Positions 63,732 to 64,000 of a stretch of DNA of 64,000 nucleotides are shown in pieces. The DNA lies in assembly GCF_001500025.1 (NCBI RefSeq), contig NZ_LQIW01000003.1:62001-126000 (forward strand), given 5' to 3'. The notes beneath the pieces are model-generated. The model was given only the letters and a program-made list of their open reading frames with translations. It was not told where the DNA came from and searched no databases. How positions within the stretch are numbered: the stretch's first letter is position 1; each line of letters starts with the position of its first letter. The translations under genes were made by a program, and so were the position numbers. The DNA comes from Mycobacterium sp. IS-1590 (GTDB taxonomy: Bacteria > Actinomycetota > Actinomycetes > Mycobacteriales > Mycobacteriaceae).

Positions 63732-64000
63732 GTGACCACTCTGGAACAGATCGCACCGGCGTTCGTCGACATGGCCCACTCGATCGTGTGGGCCTCCGTC
63801 GCCACCGTCGACGCGAACGGCCGGCCCCGCACGCGCATCCTGCATCCGTTCTGGGAGTGGGACGGGACTGATCTCCTCGGTTGGATCGCCACCGTGCCGT
63901 CACCGGTGAAGAAGGACCATCTCGCGGCGCACCCGGAGGTCTCGGTGAGCTACTGGACCACCAACCACGACACGTGCAGCGCGGAATGTCTTGTCGAGTG
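63732..64000 (+). CDS. Pyridoxamine 5'-phosphate oxidase-like protein, 3' partial
   Basis: GTG 63732 opens a frame running off the right edge (about 89 residues visible). ASVATVDANGRPRTRILHPF is the FMN split-barrel signature, followed by VKKDHLAAHPEVSVSYW. Substrate and cofactor (FMN or F420) cannot be decided from the fragment. Confidence 0.8.
   Translation, partial: MTTLEQIAPAFVDMAHSIVWASVATVDANGRPRTRILHPFWEWDGTDLLGWIATVPSPVKKDHLAAHPEVSVSYWTTNHDTCSAECLVE

Noticed and set aside
1..64000. tRNA, rRNA, CRISPR array, insertion sequence
   Set aside because: I saw no tRNA-like cloverleaf, no regularly spaced repeat array and no transposase or integrase motif anywhere in the window.

Overview
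The window is high-GC, densely packed actinobacterial DNA with frequent GTG and TTG starts and 4-nt stop/start overlaps. Gene order and protein content match the Mycobacterium tuberculosis Rv0479c-Rv0514 neighbourhood: murB, ldtC, ROK regulator, mshA, gpm1, senX3-regX3, ppx1, proC, bS22, galE2, plsC-like gene, serB1, hemACDB. The host is therefore a mycobacterium. The large catabolic gene content suggests an environmental, fast-growing Mycolicibacterium-type species. Orthology statements come from memory of the M. tuberculosis gene order, not from a search.

Layout. 1-4840: S53 peptidase (5' end outside the window) overlapped by a polytopic membrane protein, then LmeA-like and nitrilase-like genes on the minus strand (Rv0479c/Rv0480c-like). 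4937-7934: a divergent pair, a ureohydrolase (minus) and a sodium:solute symporter (plus). The symporter leader carries a clear guanidine-I (ykkC) riboswitch, which points to guanidine uptake and hydrolysis. 7941-8723: a methyltransferase-like gene. 9021-14235: a CoA-thioester operon (acyl-CoA ligase, mycofactocin-type SDR, family III CoA-transferase, DUF35 protein, thiolase-like aldolase). It meets head-on a complete mceA-F operon (14237-21712, minus) that has no yrbE permease genes. 21911-29975: a divergent oxidative operon (aldehyde dehydrogenase, amidohydrolase, SDR, P450, F420-type nitroreductase-like protein, TetR, P450, secreted protein, cupin-like protein). 29969-32333: a minus-strand operon of two similar membrane proteins and cytochrome-oxidase subunit III/IV-like proteins, without any subunit I or II. 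It is divergent from a TetR gene, with two near-identical inverted repeats in the gap. 33089-33742: a TetR gene closely similar to the one in the oxidative operon.

From 33746 onward the conserved mycobacterial backbone resumes: Rv0481c-like, murB, ldtC, SDR, ROK regulator, mshA, YbjN, gpm1, senX3-regX3, Rv0495c-like, ppx1, Rv0497-0499-like genes, proC, the HTH gene, bS22, galE2-like, acyltransferase, MaoC-like dehydratase, serB1, glutaredoxin-like, hemA-hemC-hemD-hemB and small membrane proteins. cmaA2 and mmpS2/mmpL2, which I recall at this locus in M. tuberculosis, are absent. The right end holds an MpaB/DUF2236-type gene, a TetR gene with an in-frame 24-bp tandem repeat, a small charged protein and the start of a pyridoxamine-oxidase-like gene.

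Functionally, 9021-29975 reads as one uptake-plus-degradation island. The Mce proteins would import a lipid or cyclic lipophile, P450s and dehydrogenases would oxidise it, the ligase or CoA-transferase would make CoA esters, and the DUF35/thiolase-like pair would cleave a side chain. The substrate cannot be read from the sequence. The most distinctive finding is the guanidine riboswitch module at 4937-7934.
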